Origin: Chara braunii
Taxonomy: Eukaryota; Streptophyta; Charophyceae; Charales; Characeae
Length of the DNA: 36,701 bases
Direction: 5' to 3'
Assembly (NCBI GenBank): GCA_003427395.1
Contig: BFEA01000255.1
Coordinates: 1,525,754-1,562,454, forward strand
In this document: positions 1 to 8,434 of the stretch, piece after piece
Position numbering within the stretch: position 1 is the stretch's first letter
Layout: each line of letters opens with the position of its first letter
Notes under the pieces: generated by a model
Seen by the model: only the letters and a program-made list of their open reading frames with translations
Told to the model about the DNA's origin: nothing
Databases searched by the model: none
Made by a program: the position numbers and the translations under genes

Positions 1-22
1 ATATATATATATATATATATAC
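1..22. repeat. (TA)n microsatellite at window edge
   Basis: An uninterrupted AT dinucleotide run abuts the first minisatellite unit. Each minisatellite unit also contains a short TATATA stretch, so this is probably the expanded tail of a further unit cut by the window edge. Confidence 0.9.
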
Positions 23-23
23 T

Positions 24-298
24 AAGCGATCGAGAGAAGCGAGGCTCTAAGAAGCATGCCTCATCGCCATATCTATATATCTATATGTATACTAGGCGAT
101 CAAGAGAAGCGAGGCTCTAAGAAGCCTGCCTCATCGCCATATCTATATATATACAAGGCGATCGAGAGGAGCGAGGTTCTAAGAAGCCTGCCTCATCACC
201 ATATTAACTTATATACGAGGCGATCGAGAGAAGCGAGGCTCTAAGAAGTCTGTCTCATCGCCATATCTATATATATACTAGGCGATCCAGAGGAGCGA
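24..298. repeat. 62-bp minisatellite, left part
   Basis: Tandem units begin with GGCGATC (first unit AGCGATC) at about 33, 95, 157, 219 and 281, an exact 62-bp period. Each unit reads GGCGATCGAGAGAAGCGAGG, then CTCTAAGAAGCCTGCCTC, then ATCGCC and a TA-rich tail. GGCGAT and ATCGCC are inverted, as are GAGGC and GCCTC, so each unit can form a hairpin. The fifth unit is cut after 18 bp by the retrotransposon and continues at 27926. The short open frames here are only translated repeat. Confidence 0.95.
294..298. other. Target-site duplication, left copy (GCGA, or AGCGA)
   Basis: AGCGA lies immediately before the TG of the 5' LTR, and the same five bases occur at 27921-27925. If the LTR ends in the canonical CA the duplication is 4 bp (GCGA, 295-298 and 27922-27925). 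If the terminal A is counted in the target it is 5 bp. Removing the element and one copy gives a perfect 62-bp minisatellite unit. Confidence 0.85.
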
Positions 299-309
299 TG
301 TCGGCGCAA

Positions 310-327
310 ATACCCTTACAAGGGTAT
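310..327. promoter_or_regulatory. Palindrome near LTR 5' terminus
   Basis: ATACCCTT (310-317) and AAGGGTAT (320-327) form an 8-bp inverted repeat separated by 2 nt, 11 nt inside the LTR end. It is kept in LTR2 (20572-20589), and a related version lies in the right flank near 33645-33668. Its place beside the terminus suggests a recognition site for integrase or a transcription factor; that role is inferred. Confidence 0.5.
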
Positions 328-1285
328 CCGCCCTGTTTTTTTCAAATGACAGAAAAATGGGTTCGTCGGCATAAGTCGGGCGAGGTACGGCCACGTCCGG
401 GACCCGTCCTGAGTAAGTTAGAGGGTATGTGGGCGCACAGAGTGAGCGGTCGGTCTAGTCGACCGACCTGGACCGAGCTATGGTTTTTGTTTAGGGGATG
501 AAAGCTCGTTTTTGGTTGGCGCGCGCGATCGGCAGTAGGGCTGACGCGCCGGTAGGCGCGCGGGTTGGCCACGATGGGGTCTAAGTAGGCCGGCGCAAGT
601 GCAGGGCGTTGGCGCGCCGGTTGTAGGTGGGGAAGGAGGGCCTAGGCTGTTTTTCCCAAGCCTGGGCACGGCGCGGCACCACTTCACATTGAAGCCCGCG
701 CTTCGTTGTACCAAGCTTGGGCTTAGCCCTATAGATTACGGCGTTGTACTACTACTGCGGGGATTCGGGGATCGAGGCCAGCAGGCGTTGGTGCAGCAGC
801 GGCAGAGCATTGTGGAGGGAGCTGAGGGGGTTGAGGGCCCGACGGGGCTATCCCCCCTCGGTTTTGTTAACAAGGGCGGTGATAGACCCAGTCCACGGGA
901 CCGGTGGGGTATCCGTAGCCCCGCACCTCGTTCAGGACCCTTTTCGGATTATGATTATTTTGTCTTATCTTTGTTATCGTTTTTATATTTTTTGTTACTT
1001 AACTATTTTGATATTCTCATTATAAGTCGCGGATCCCGCCACCGCTTCCCTCAGAGTTAGTGAAGCGCCAGGACAGCCCCTGCGAACTGGGGGAGTCGGT
1101 CGTTACCAGGCGCGACGTTGGTTGTGAGAAGGGAGGGGGGCGGAGCCGACGAGGTGGTGAGAGTAGGACGAACTGGGACGCGCGGACCGGGAAGGTGCAT
1201 AACGCAGAGGGGGGGGGGACTAGCCACGGCGGGGGNGAGCATCAGCGGCCCGCCGCGGTAGTACGCTGGCGGCAGCCGGTGCGAG

Positions 1286-1350
1286 GTCCTTCGGGACATC
1301 TGTTAAAATTGGAATGATACAGAGAAGATTAGCATGGGCCCTGCGCAAGA
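1286..1350 (+). ncRNA. Truncated U6 snRNA-like sequence in LTR1
   Basis: The segment matches the 5' two thirds of U6 spliceosomal snRNA as I know it. It has a 5' stem GTCC-TTCG-GGAC, then ACATC, then TTAAAATTGGAA, the invariant ACAGAGA box (1319-1325), GATTAGCATGG with the AGC triad (1331-1333), and CCTGCGCAAG. Similarity stops before the internal stem-loop of U6, and no TATA box or U6-type upstream element is visible, so it cannot be a functional U6 gene. It is on the same strand as the retrotransposon and is repeated in LTR2. Confidence 0.85.
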
Positions 1351-1453
1351 TCGGCGAGTATAAACCAGAGGGAGATTTACCCCCCCGAGTTGTTCTGCTT
1401 AGTTTCTCCGGTCCGAGTCTTACAGGCTCCGTTCGCTGCAGGCTGCTCGATCA

Positions 1454-2173
1454 CGGTGCGCTACTCATCCATAGCGCATTTGATCCCAGTTGCGCCAATA
1501 CAGGGGAAATGAACCGGGAAGAAGTGTCGTGTCGGGTGCGTGCGCGATAAGGACGAGGAGAGGTGTCGGGTGTATGCGGGGAGGAAGGTGCACAACAGCA
1601 AGGCATCGGGCGTCGGAGCTGTCGGGTAGAGCGGTGAAGGAAGTGGAGTGGATTCGGACGGAAAGACGGGTTAAATGCATGCGGGGGTGTGAAGTGCGGT
1701 GGAAAGGAGAGGGAGGATGGAAATTTTCTCCGTTGCCTAACGGATTGGGGAAAGGGAGGAAGCACTTCAGGGTTTTGCCCCGGGCGACTCGTACGACAGG
1801 GCTCAGTCCGGCGGTGGGCTAGTAGGAGGAGAGGTAAGTAGAAGAGAGATTGCGTCGAGCTATGGTGGAAGGCGAGCGCGAGGGGGTAGCCAGTGTGGAA
1901 GGAGAGGTGGCGAGGTGGCCGGCTTGCTGAGCAGTCGAGCGGGGTCATGACGGCCGCTGAGTGTTGCGCCTGACTACAGCGGGGAAAGAAGGCAGGCAGT
2001 GCGGGGTGGAATGTACCTGGGCGGTGTAGCCGATTAGGTGCATTCATGAGTAGACGAAGGACTCGATTTCGGTCGCCAACAGTTAAGATCGGATAGAGGA
2101 GAGGTCGAGACTCGGGTCAGGAGGTGAGGCGAACACGGCCTCAAAGTCTGATCGGGTGTGAAGTTAGTAAAAC
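1454..2173. other. About 720-bp segment present only in LTR1
   Basis: LTR1 and LTR2 align up to CTCGATCA and again from ATAGGTTAGTAAAGAG, but this purine-rich stretch is missing from LTR2 (junction near 21750). No terminal inverted repeats or target duplication are apparent. A short repeat GTTAGTAAA at its right end in LTR1 makes a deletion in LTR2 as likely as an insertion here. No gene is recognised; the longest open frame (minus strand, 1451-2047) is compositionally biased and probably spurious. Confidence 0.7.
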
Positions 2174-2211
2174 ATAGGTTAGTAAAGAGATAAGCAGCGT
2201 GGGGTGTCGGG

Positions 2212-2481
2212 ATGTGGCGGAGAGTGGAGGAACGGGAGAGCAAGTTAGTATATCTCGGTTGTGCCTTGATTGATTTCGTCGGATCAAAGGTCGAGATCAG
2301 GATTCTGAGGCCGGGCGGATCAAACTATACGGTTAGATTGGAAGGAAGATTAGTAAGTAGGGAGGCCGACGAGGCAGAGATTGCGCTGGGCTATGGCGAC
2401 AAAAAGGGGGGGGCGAGAAGGAGGAAACGAGGCACTACTCGATATGTGGCGGAATCAGGCGAGGAAGGAGGGTTAAGATAA
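2212..2481 (+). CDS. Small open frame in LTR1, unknown protein (89 aa)
   Basis: An ATG-initiated frame of 89 codons. The central part, KVEIRILRPGGSNYTVRLEG followed by RLVSREADEAEIALGYGD, looks like alternating beta-strands, followed by a basic GGARRRKRG tail. The same frame stays open in LTR2 (21802-22059), where several differences are synonymous, but the ATG has become ATA. I do not recognise the protein. An Sm-like or SH3-like barrel is a guess from strand pattern only. It may be a chance frame in GC-rich DNA. Confidence 0.3.
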   Translation: MWRRVEERESKLVYLGCALIDFVGSKVEIRILRPGGSNYTVRLEGRLVSREADEAEIALGYGDKKGGARRRKRGTTRYVAESGEEGGLR

Positions 2482-3843
2482 GGGTTTTCTTGGGAGGGCG
2501 ATCTCGGTGGTACAAGTTGGTGTCGAGAGTAGTAGACCGGGATTAGACTTAGCGAGGGTAGAGGTGTGCGAAAGGGACGGGGCCGACGACGGGCTAGTGC
2601 ACCTAGCTGCGTTTCAGCAAAGAAGTCATTCCGATTTTTGTTTTGGTTGAGTGGCGGGGCGGACTGAAGTCGAGAACGTACCTGCAGGTGGGTGGGTCGT
2701 CCCCCGCGATTGTCCCGGTGTACGGTTGAGGGAAGGGGGCCCGTAGTTCATATTCGAGTGGGAGGTTCACTCGATTTTACTCCTTTCGTTATAAGAGAAC
2801 AGTGCAGCCGAACTGTGAAATATTGAATCCTACTCTAGCGCGAGCTATGCCAGAAATTGCCTCCCCTATTGATTGATAGTTTCTATCTCCCCAAGCAACT
2901 GAGGGGCCGACCACGGGATAGGAGGACTACTTGTTGGCTGGGGAAACTGCCCACCCGCTGGTTGGGCAGCAAGGGAGTAAGCTGCGTGGGTTGCGGAACT
3001 ACCTGTTGGATGAATAATTGTCCGCCTCATTTAGGTGGAGGAAGCGACGGGGCAGCTGCAAGGCAGAAGACGGACCGACCGATTAAAGTCTGGCTACCCA
3101 AGCGCAGACGCGTTGTGCAAGTTACTGCAGGCTGGCCGCGAGCGTGCAGGATTTTGATTGTGCTCATTGCGGGCTATTGAATGATTGTGGGTATGACTAT
3201 GTAAACCAGAGCATATTTGCTGCACTGTTGGATTGCTACAACGAAAGCGGAGCCGTCGCGGGTGGTTGCATTGTCTGCATACTACTACTCCGAGTTGAGT
3301 GACTGCAGCCTCCTCATGGGGAGCAAGGAAAGGGTGTGATGTAACGGGTGGGGTGAAGCATCAGGGAAGGGTTGCAGCAAACGGGGAAGTCGCCAAGGGG
3401 GGTTGATGCCAACAGTTAACTGAAGTTTGACTAAGCAGTCGCTGTGTTCCGGCCACCATTGCGGGGCCCTCTGGTGAATCAAGATATCAAGGCCCTCTCT
3501 CGCGAGTCTGAGTGCACCTCTCTTGTATCTGAGAGGCTAAACCATTCTACTTCTGCCCTTTTCCTCTAAGTCTCGTCCATTGGTTCTGAGAGGAAGGCGA
3601 AAGGCGGGATTGCAACCCGTAATCCGCGCCAAGGCCTCTGTGGGAGGTTCGCCCCACCGATTGCGGGAGCTCTGCCGGAGCCTAGGCGAGGCTCTGGAGG
3701 CAGGGAATTGAAAGGTAACCATTGCTTCCCCTGCATATACCCTGATATAACCCCTACTTGTACGTCTTGCTATGTTTGACTGAGTATGTTGCGAGCACCC
3801 CTATTTTGACTTTGGATTGACTTACAGGACACAACTCAGACTA

Positions 3844-3849
3844 AATAAA
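3844..3849 (+). terminator. Possible AATAAA polyadenylation signal in LTR1
   Basis: AATAAA is followed within 10 nt by a GT-rich tract (GATGTGTGTG), an arrangement like a cleavage and polyadenylation site. It is preserved in LTR2 at 23423-23428. It lies just upstream of the stem-loop array, so it could mark the R region. Evidence is by motif only. Confidence 0.3.
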
Positions 3850-3976
3850 GGGATGTGTGTGCAATCGCAGTTTCAGTTTGTTGAGTTCCTGAACGCAGAT
3901 TGTGGACACAAAGGGGTGCATCTGGCGGAAGGGTGGGTGAAAGGTGGTTTTGCCTGAGGCTGACAGGGTCCTATGG

Positions 3977-4801
3977 GGTCAGACCAGTTCCATAAGATTG
4001 GACGGCCTAACCGTTGTGCTTATTTTTGAATTGCATGGAGAGTCAGACCAGTTCCATAAGATTGGACGGTCTGATTGCTCCGAATTGTGAGGGTTGACTG
4101 TGGCTGATTTTTCAGGGGCCGAACCTGTACCATAAGATTAGAGGGTTTGGTTGCCATGTTTAATTGGGGTTTGTTCTGTTTCCTTTGTTTTTGGTTAAGG
4201 AGGTTTGAGCAAGTCCATAAGATTGGACGACTCAACCCCCCTCTTGTTTTACTCTGAGGGGATAATCCTTGCTGAGGGCAGGGCATGTTCATAAGATTGG
4301 ACGGCCTTGGACTCATGCTGTACACAGTTGGGTCAGAGAGAAATGAACCTGGCAGAGGACCAGACCAGTTCCATAAGATTGGACGGTCTGGCCCAATGCC
4401 TCGCACATGCTGGAACCCAAAAGGCTAAATTTTGATTATATTTTATACTATCCTATTTATGAACAGGTTAGCCAGGCATGGGTTCCATAAGATTGGACGG
4501 CCTGGCAATAGCTTGTCATAAAATGAAGAGAATATAATTAAGAGTATAATTAAAGGTAATCCTAGGCAGGTCATGCCTTGTTCTAAGATGAACGGATCGG
4601 TCCTATGCCCAGTTTTTGAACACTAAGCTCAGAGAGGTATATATAAGTTGGATATTAAACAGCTTTTGGCGACTAAGCCTTGTTCTAAGATGACCGGCCT
4701 AGTCGTATGCCTAAAAAGAAGAGAGGAGTAGTTATGCAACCTGTTCGTGTATACTCAATGGCTAAGTCAGGCAAGTTCCATAAGATTGGACGGCTTGACT
4801 T
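3977..4801 (+). repeat. Array of about ten stem-loops with conserved loop (LTR1)
   Basis: Copies of TTCCATAAGATTGGACGG recur every 66-111 bp (cores at 3990, 4054, 4130, 4215, 4289, 4371, 4485 and 4778, plus variants near 4577 and 4680). Each is flanked by inverted arms whose sequence differs between copies: TCAGACC/GGTCTGA (4043-4049/4068-4074), CCGAACC/GGTTTGG, TTGAG/CTCAA (4205-4209/4231-4235), CAGGGC/GCCTTG, CCAGACC/GGTCTGG (4360-4366/4385-4391), GCCAGGC/GCCTGGC (4471-4477/4500-4506), GCGACTAAGCC/GGCCTAGTCGT (4669-4679/4696-4706, one mismatch, one wobble) and AAGTCAGGC/GCTTGACTT (4764-4772/4793-4801). A constant loop with changing but complementary stems is the signature of a selected structure. 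Function is unknown. Confidence 0.85.
4638..4647 (+). promoter_or_regulatory. Possible TATA box inside the stem-loop array
   Basis: TATATATAAG sits between two stem-loops in LTR1, with an identical copy in LTR2 (24627-24636). It is the best TATA-like motif near the array, but AT-rich words are common here and no initiator can be identified. Confidence 0.25.
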
Positions 4802-5080
4802 TATGCCCTATGTAAGCTGGGTTTAAGGGGATAAAACATTGAGAAGTTACGAACTATTGTTTGCAAAGATTGATTTGGGGTGGCGAGAGTACTTACCTCT
4901 GTGGTTTGGCTTGCATGAGTCTGAGTGAGGCTACTACTTGGTTTGAGTGTCAGATTGACAGGTAGTTGCTTTAGAGGCTCGCCTCGTGCTAGAGCGATAG
5001 GAGTTAGGTCAATTTCTGTATTTTTTTAGCTAAGTTTTTACTTAGATCGATTCTCGCATTTTCTGGGATCTTTTGTTANA

Positions 5081-5410
5081 CTTGGCTTTGTATAAATTTT
5101 GGTAAGNCANTTTCTCTACGGGAAGCGCTGNCGAANTTTCTACAAATCCGGGGAGTTNGTNNATTCTTGACCTTTCAAGGTTCAACCTGTCTNAANTTCA
5201 TGTANGGCTTAGTAAAAATCTGGAAAGTCTCCTTTTCTAAAGCGNGTGCTGCCCAAATTTTTGCAAATTCANGGAGTTAGACAAAATTNGNCTTTGGAAA
5301 GTCAAAGATTATTTNTGTTTTNATATTCGGGCCGATATAAATCTTGAAAAGACACTTTTCCTAAAGGAAGCGCTGCCGAAATTTTCTTGATTTAGAGGAG
5401 TTAGATTATA
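5081..5410. repeat. Degenerate tandem repeat with ambiguous bases (LTR1)
   Basis: About three units of roughly 120 bp, each containing TTTTCTAAAGGAAGCGCTGC-like, CAAATTC-GGGGAGTTAG-like and CTTTGGAAAG-like words, first with many single Ns (5079-5322) and then clean. Scattered single Ns rather than a block suggest a consensus of unresolved repeat copies. LTR2 has the same bases and the same Ns (about 25070-25399). Confidence 0.7.
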
Positions 5411-6088
5411 TTCAGACAGATGACGATTCTGATGATCCACCCTGAATAGGGCCTGAATAGGGGAGATCCTGCCGTTAGTCTACCTTTGTTTGGGCACTGG
5501 CTAGGGGTAGACTCTGATTTAGTTGGTAGGTAACTTGGGTAAGAATGCGCTATGGAGGGTCATCCCCCATATGCTGATGATTTAGCTTGGGCATTGACCT
5601 GTCTTATGGTACAGGCATTTCTTGGACATTCGATTCAGGACTTGGGCTAGTTCAGTTTGATCCTACAAGGATCATCATCTGTTATCACTGATCACAGGTC
5701 GGTTGCCGATTCGTCGGCTCACGACTCAATTCCTACTCGCTCCCCATACTCAACCTAAAAGGCTTTAGCCCTGGTGATCTTTTTGTTTGTTAAGGGTTTA
5801 ACCCGGACTTTTATTGAATGACCATTTAACAAAGGTACTGAGTATTTAATTGAGGTTGGTTGGCTGGAAGTTGGGGTTTGCATGGCTAACCCGAGGGGTA
5901 TGAGTATAGGAACTGGTTGGAGTTGACTCCGCGTAGTGGGTGGACTCTTGTCTGACTTTTGATGTGATTGCAGGTATGTTCAAAGACTTGGGGTTTTGGT
6001 TGGGTTGCCCTGCGGTCGCATATATATGTATGGCTAGGAGGAGACCCACTATGACTGTAAGAAGTGATCGTCATATAATTATCCCCCT

Positions 6089-6092
<4 letters not shown>

Positions 6093-6155
<63 letters not shown>
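6093..6155. repeat. (TA)n microsatellite, expanded in LTR1
   Basis: An uninterrupted TA run of about 63 bp. The matching site in LTR2 (about 26083-26097) has only about 15 bp. The difference is replication slippage after insertion or a difference between source copies. Open frames across it are repeat artefacts. Confidence 0.95.
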
Positions 6156-6158
<3 letters not shown>

Positions 6159-7882
6159 CAAGTGCATGTGTACCTACGTGTGGAGCTAGCGTGGCCTGAA
6201 GTGCCCGCGTACTAAGGGTCAGTCGGAGGTTGGGGTGAATAGAAAGGGGGGAGATATCCCTCGCCAATTCTTGTTTCTTTTCCTTGTTGCAATTCATCTT
6301 GGTGGAACGATAAAGTTCCTGGCGGAAGGATCAACGTATTGCTGGTGATGCGCCAGACAACTCACCACCGCTCCGAACTCCCTCCTGCCGTAGGGGTCGT
6401 CTTGCCCCGCACCCGTTGGGACACCTCAGGGTGCAGAAGACGGAAAGGCCCTCAGGTCGGTTTTGCGCGCGCAAAAGGGTTACCCCCATTGGCTCGTGCT
6501 TCAGCCAACGCCTGAGCTTTGAAAGGGGACCCCTTGGCTCAGAATAGGCCATTTGGGTGTGGGAGCTACACAATGCGCCGTCATCGCGGTTACTCACGTG
6601 GAACTGCATAGCGAGATAGTATGTGTAAGTCCAGCGCCCTCGCGATCTTATACTAAGTTCGCGCGCGACACTCGTCGCATCCTACACTAAAAGAGTTATG
6701 GATCAGGCGGCGAAATCACGAGCGCGACACGGCCAGTAAACTTGGGGTCTTGGTAACACGAAGCGGCACGTGGGCGGAGGACTAGCTCCGGTCAGCCTTT
6801 GGGGGTCCGTGTACGGACCTCATTATCCCGGACGCCAGGTAGCCTTTGGATAGGATACCGGACCTCCTCCGCGCGCGCGCCGCTTAGGCTTATCCACCCC
6901 CTTTCCATTTTAGAGGGTCATCAGCTAATGGGGGTTGGAGTGAGTCTCATTTTTGCGTTTTCACGGTTGGACGTTATAGTCCGTGGCGGCCATCAAAGTC
7001 AAACCCCTTGACGACCGCCTTGACAGCTTAAAGTTGTCTACTCAACTCCTCTGCACAGGGTGGAGAAGAGGGTGTGGTCTCCAACCGCGCACAGTGGTTG
7101 TCCAGCGTCGAGAGATTAACCCTCAAGGCGTGTGTCAGCCGACACTTGAGTGTCGAATGCGACCCTCGAAATTAACGAGAGCCGCACGATTATGGGCACA
7201 ACATAGTACGCCATCATTGCGACTGCTTGCGTACGTTTGCATTGCGAGTCGATATGAGTTAGCCCTGCGTCCGCGCGGTTTTATACTAAGTCTCGTGCGC
7301 GACGCCTATCCGATTTCCGCATTGGAAAGTTATGGGTTGGCTACCGAGGGACTAGGAGCGTTGTCACGTTGTTCGTGTTGTGTCGTTTGTGCAATGTGTG
7401 CGTGCGCGTATGTTTTGTTTTTATGTTCGTAGAGTGGTGTGCGCGTGGTGTGTGGCATGCGTCCTAGTCGACCGATGTCGAGCCACGCTTGGAACTTCAG
7501 CTCCCCAAGATGTCGGCCGGCGTGCGGGTCCGATAGGCGTATTACCACGCGTACCCCCTATGCTACAGCGAACGAGAAATGCCCTCGTCTTGTCCACCTC
7601 TGCGATTGCAACCGAGTAGCTTTCGTACTGTGGACTGGTAGCTCGGCAGGGATACGCCCACTGAAGGGAGGTTACAGCTCCCGTAAGGTGGAGGTAAGTT
7701 GTGCCTCGCGTAGGCCCTATCCTGTCGTAGGGGCTCGCGAGAGGTATGGCTGGCGCACTAGGCCGGAGCGGCCTAAGGAAGCTCCATTTGTGTGTTTGCG
7801 ACGAGGCGGGTCCAACTCTTGCATGACGCGGCCGAGAGGGTCCCGCGCTGCCACGAGCGGTGTCGGACCGATGCGCGCGACA

Positions 7883-8293
7883 GGTGGCACCGTTGCCGGG
7901 GATGAGGGAAACCTACCGTTGTCCCTGGTGGAACGAAATGCGGGTATAGGAATGAGAGAGAACTAGGCACGTGAGCAAATAAGAGAAGAACTATGAGATG
8001 GATCGTATAGTAGTCTATATGGCTGTGTGGGTGTGAATGTTGATCTGATTGGTGGTTTGGCTGATGGCATGAACGAGGTGAGTATGTGAGTGAATTCTGT
8101 GATGAGAATGGATCTTTCTTAGGTGAACCCAAGGGAGGTAGGAAGTGGAGAGAGAGATGTCTGCCAGGTCCAGAGCGTCGGGTGCTTAGGTGGTCGGTCC
8201 GATAGGATCGTGAAGGAATGGACTGCTGAGTGGAACCTTTCGTCCTATCGCTTCTTATAACAGGGGGATTGAAGCCGAAGACAGTTAATCAAA
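7883..8293 (+). other. 5' untranslated leader between LTR1 and gag
   Basis: About 410 bp from the LTR end to the first plausible gag ATG. It contains the primer binding site at its start and no long open frame of its own. Packaging signals would be expected here, but none is recognisable by eye. Confidence 0.7.
7885..7903 (+). promoter_or_regulatory. Primer binding site, tRNA-Asp type
   Basis: TGGCACCGTTGCCGGGGAT starts 2 nt after the LTR end. The reverse complement matches the 3' end of eukaryotic tRNA-Asp (…TCCCCGGCAACGGCGCCA) except for one base (A where G is expected). TGG pairs with the tRNA CCA tail. Asp primers are known from other plant Ty3/gypsy elements. Its position right after the CA of the LTR independently fixes the LTR boundary. 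Confidence 0.9.
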
Positions 8294-8434
8294 ATGCCTG
8301 AGGAGATGGCGGACGGTGGGAAAAAGCTTGTAACGCTCGACGACCTCATTGATGCCCTGGATAAGCGTGAGAGAGCGCCGAGCAATGTCCCGAAGGTTGA
8401 TACCTTCCACAGGTCAAGCTCCAACGAGTTTTAA
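8294..8434 (+). pseudogene. gag: gag N-terminus, cut by frameshift/deletion
   Basis: The ATG at 8294 opens a 46-codon frame (MPEEMADGGKKLVTLDDLID…, ending VDTFHRSSSNEF) that stops at 8434. The Gag sequence then continues in another frame, readable from about 8401 (VKLQRVLRYVLHSHHQEVGK) and preceded in that frame by TGA (8398-8400). The abrupt change at about 8410 suggests a deletion that removed an early part of Gag and broke the frame. This is the likely true start of gag, because no other ATG upstream gives Gag-like sequence. Confidence 0.6.

Larger units (their letters stand above)
299..7882 (+). repeat. 5' long terminal repeat (LTR1), 7,584 bp
   Basis: It starts TGTCGGCGC and ends GCGCGACA, directly followed by GG and the primer binding site. 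It aligns end to end with 20561-27921. It carries, in order: a terminal palindrome (310-327), a U6-like segment (1286-1350), a segment absent from LTR2 (about 1454-2173), a small open frame (2212-2481), a possible AATAAA (3844-3849), a stem-loop array (3977-4801), an N-rich degenerate tandem repeat (about 5081-5410) and a TA run (6093-6155). The remainder, in stretches of more than 300 bp (for example 2482-3843 and 6156-7882), holds no gene I recognise. Confidence 0.95.

Noticed and set aside
24-298. CRISPR-like array
   Set aside because: Units are contiguous 62-bp tandem repeats without unique spacers, in a eukaryotic context.
1240-1262. rRNA-like word GCCGCGGTA(A)TAC just before the U6-like segment (clearer in LTR2 at about 21548)
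   Set aside because: Only about 13 nt resemble the small-subunit 515 region and the neighbours do not match; probably coincidence.
1451-2047. 198-codon minus-strand open frame in the LTR1-only segment
   Set aside because: Pro/His/Ser-rich reverse translation of a purine-rich strand; absent from LTR2.
3560-3640. tRNA-like T-arm on the minus strand (GGGTTGCAATCCC)
   Set aside because: The B-box is off consensus, and no A-box or acceptor stem pairs at the right distance.
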